Below, in pieces: positions 62,281 to 64,000 of a DNA stretch of 64,000 bases. Numbering within the stretch: position 1 is the stretch's first letter; each line of letters begins with the position of its first letter. The stretch covers positions 1-64,000 of the forward strand of contig JAABSP010000025.1 of assembly GCA_011390345.1 (NCBI GenBank), given 5' to 3'. A program made the translations under genes and the position numbers. Under the pieces are notes generated by a model that saw only the letters and a program-made list of their open reading frames with translations, made no database searches and was not told the DNA's origin. This DNA comes from Desulfobacteraceae bacterium (GTDB lineage Bacteria > Desulfobacterota > Desulfobacteria > Desulfobacterales > JAABSP01).

Positions 62281-63528
62281 TTATTTGGGAACCAGCTCGA
62301 TCCGCAATTGATTATCTAAATTGGGGCCGGTCTCGTGAAATCGGATCTCGAAGCTCTCGAAGATTTCGGCGCGGATCGCATTCAGCAGCTTCTCCGGTTC
62401 CGGCGTCTCCATCTCCACCTCGATGGTGGCCTCGTTGGACTGGAGCTGGCGGATTCGGATCTCCTTCACAGCCGGCATTCCGGAGAGGGCCTTTCGAAAC
62501 ATCACGAAATTGCCGAGGTTCCCGGTTCCCATGACCACCAGTTGGATGGGCCCGTCAGGGGCGAGCCCCGTCTCCGGATCGGCCCCCATGAGCTGCGCCA
62601 GCTTTCCGGCCGCAGAAATGGATGCGGCCCGGATCGCGGATGTCGCGCCCTCTTCGGGTTCAAAGGCCGGTGCGGTTTCGGTCTCGGTCACTTCACCGAT
62701 GGCCTGCCCCGTGTCGGTGCGGTATGCCCGGGCCGATACGGTGCTGCTGAAGGATTTGATATTTTCCGGGGCCACATCAAAGCCGACCCGGGCCGCAGCC
62801 GTTCCCACAACAACGATGTCCGCGCCTAATGCACGGGCTGCGGCCACTGCACTTGCGGCATCCGGATAGGGATTGCCGACCAAAGGCGTCAGCGCGTCCG
62901 GATTGGAGATCTTGACCTTGTCGTTGGCCACGGCAAATCCCTGTTTGGAAAGAACCTGAGCCATGACGGTCTCTGCGAGCACCGGCTCGGGCTGGCCGCT
63001 CCCCCGCCACCAGAAGCGGACCGGTTCCCCTTCCAGCCGCTGTTCCGCGATAAAGAAGATCAACCGGGGGGCTTCCACCGTTTTCGGCCCTTCGAGCACA
63101 CCGGCCCCGATCATCTTCTCTTTGATCTTTTCGGGCAGGACCTCGGCCTCCACCAGAATCCGCAGGGTATCTCCCACCACCACCTCCGGGGTCAGCGCGG
63201 AATAGCTCTGGATAAAGGACTGCGCGTTGCCGAAAAGCGTCCGGCTGACCGCGCTGAAACGGGAGACAGCGACGTCGGGCGGCAGGAGTTCCAGCGCGGC
63301 ATTCTCCACCGCAGCCAGCAGCCCGTTTTCCACGGCGCTTGTTTTTGCAGCCGACAGATCATTGTTTTGGACAGTGCTCCATCCGACCGCGCGGACCGTC
63401 TTCGGCCCCAGGGGCTCCTCAGCGCGGGCGATTCCGTCAGGAAACAGGGAAGGGACCAGCAAAAGTCCGCAGAGGAGCAGAATAGTCGATAGTAGCGGAA
63501 TGGGAAAACAGGGCAATCGCATCTTCAT
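62281..63528 (-). CDS. Secreted FlgT/LPP20-like protein
   Basis: About 415 aa. A signal peptide (LPCFPIPLLSTILLLCGLLL, cleavage near ARA-EEP) precedes a domain (~40-150) with KTVRAVGWSTVQNNDLSAAK, like the N-terminal ARNxAL domain of LPP20/FlgT-type proteins. The middle (~205-330) resembles a GNA1162/TolB-N-like fold (LGADIVVVGTAAARVG). The C-terminal ~80 residues have ESFEIRF and ELVPK. Function is unknown; FlgT-like proteins help build the flagellar H ring, but no flagellar gene is near. A TATAAT box at 63563-63568 overlaps the longer frame's start, so ATG 63528 (or 63522) is chosen. Confidence 0.7.
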   Translation of the reverse strand: MKMRLPCFPIPLLSTILLLCGLLLVPSLFPDGIARAEEPLGPKTVRAVGWSTVQNNDLSAAKTSAVENGLLAAVENAALELLPPDVAVSRFSAVSRTLFGNAQSFIQSYSALTPEVVVGDTLRILVEAEVLPEKIKEKMIGAGVLEGPKTVEAPRLIFFIAEQRLEGEPVRFWWRGSGQPEPVLAETVMAQVLSKQGFAVANDKVKISNPDALTPLVGNPYPDAASAVAAARALGADIVVVGTAAARVGFDVAPENIKSFSSTVSARAYRTDTGQAIGEVTETETAPAFEPEEGATSAIRAASISAAGKLAQLMGADPETGLAPDGPIQLVVMGTGNLGNFVMFRKALSGMPAVKEIRIRQLQSNEATIEVEMETPEPEKLLNAIRAEIFESFEIRFHETGPNLDNQLRIELVPK

Positions 63529-63562
63529 TTCAAGTGGCCAAAAAAATTTTGAGTGAATATTC

Positions 63563-63568
63563 ATTATA
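63563..63568 (-). promoter_or_regulatory. Consensus -10 box of the FlgT-like/pgsA operon
   Basis: TATAAT on the minus strand, ending about 35 bases before ATG 63528. No good -35 box is found 17 bases upstream, so the promoter may need an activator. The upstream open frame beginning at 63564 falls inside this box. Confidence 0.45.
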
Positions 63569-63635
63569 GAGTATCCGTCAAGCCGTTTTTTTTTATTTTA
63601 TCAGTTTTGCGGGAATTCCACCAATGAAGAATTTT

Positions 63636-64000
63636 TTACACTTTCCGGGACAGCGCGTAATCCGCGATGTCCTCCAAAGTCGCCTTTGCCGGGGAAGAGG
63701 GGAAAATATCCAGGGCGTTCTTGGCCTTTTGCACATGGCATTCGGCCCGGTTCCGGGTGTATTCGAGGCCGCCGCAATCCTTCAGGATACAGGTCAGGGA
63801 CCGGAAATCTTCGGCGCAGATTTCAGACTGGCCGATCATCTCCTCGATCCCCTCCCGGTCCGAAGGGCCGGCCTTCTGCAGGGCATGGATCAGGGGAAGG
63901 GTCATCTTCCCCTCCTTCAGATCCGCGCCCACGGCTTTTCCCAGCAGATCGGCATCCGCGGTATAGTCTAGAAGATCGTCTGCCATCTGGAACGCGACGC
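63636..64000 (-). CDS. Polyprenyl diphosphate synthase, C-terminal part
   Basis: The gene runs off the right edge; the visible ~120 residues are the C-terminus. VAFQMADDLLDYTAD contains the second aspartate-rich motif (DDxxD) of trans-isoprenyl diphosphate synthases such as octaprenyl synthase, and GKAVGADLKEGKMTLPLI is the following conserved block. In a menaquinone-using sulfate reducer it probably makes the quinone side chain. Chain length cannot be judged without the first motif. Confidence 0.92.
   Translation of the reverse strand, partial: VAFQMADDLLDYTADADLLGKAVGADLKEGKMTLPLIHALQKAGPSDREGIEEMIGQSEICAEDFRSLTCILKDCGGLEYTRNRAECHVQKAKNALDIFPSSPAKATLEDIADYALSRKV

Overview
The window looks like a chromosomal segment from a GC-rich, Gram-negative, sulfate-reducing bacterium of the Desulfobacterota, probably Desulfobacterales. 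The clearest evidence is the right-hand block aprB-aprA-qmoA-qmoB-qmoC (49.2-56.8 kb), which encodes dissimilatory APS reductase and its quinone-interacting electron donor complex. The outer-membrane and lipid A genes show a diderm envelope. I see no rRNA, tRNA, CRISPR array, insertion sequence or phage module. Genes fill almost all of the window, and only four gaps exceed 300 bases.

Layout. 0-10 kb: sensory and accessory genes. These are a partial gene at the left edge, a haem-type chemoreceptor, an AlbA_2/Schlafen-like ATP-binding protein with a 21-bp coding minisatellite, a 58-aa membrane peptide, a CoA-transferase/GNAT fusion, a TraB-family protein, a DUF4388 protein and a PilZ protein. 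10.2-25.3 kb: one long minus-strand envelope operon read from a strong promoter ahead of lysS: lysS, lolC/E, lolD, bamA, ompH/skp, lpxD, fabZ, lpxA, lpxI, a Gfo/Idh oxidoreductase (possible GnnA), lpxB, a DUF374 acyltransferase, msbA and a small unknown gene. Together these make lipid A, flip it, and insert outer-membrane proteins and lipoproteins. 25.3-27.8 kb: a PilS-like kinase and pilC. 28-32.5 kb: four TerD-domain proteins and an M48-type metallopeptidase. 32.6-36.1 kb: an SLC13 transporter, a secreted unknown and a GNAT-nitrilase fusion.

36.4-42.4 kb: secreted DUF1566 proteins, one small with an Asn/Tyr-rich C-terminus and one of 1562 aa ending in a dockerin-like module, then a stand-alone receiver protein. 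42.4-48.9 kb: an ADP-forming acyl-CoA synthetase, dgt, three YkgJ-type cysteine-cluster proteins and a divergent SDR. 49-57 kb: the APS reductase/Qmo block with its own promoter, leader and terminators. 57.3-64 kb: a porin, an M24 aminopeptidase, DUF456, an amidohydrolase, pgsA, a secreted FlgT/LPP20-like protein and the 3' part of a polyprenyl diphosphate synthase.

No single new defence or metabolic system is obvious. The best leads are the TerD/M48 island without TerB or TerC, the DUF1566 protein whose 3' end resembles a diversity-generating-retroelement variable region, the coding minisatellite, the YkgJ trio, a possible GnnA without a local GnnB, and a promoter-like element shared by the DUF1566 and receiver loci. 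Functions come from motif recognition by eye; no database search was run.
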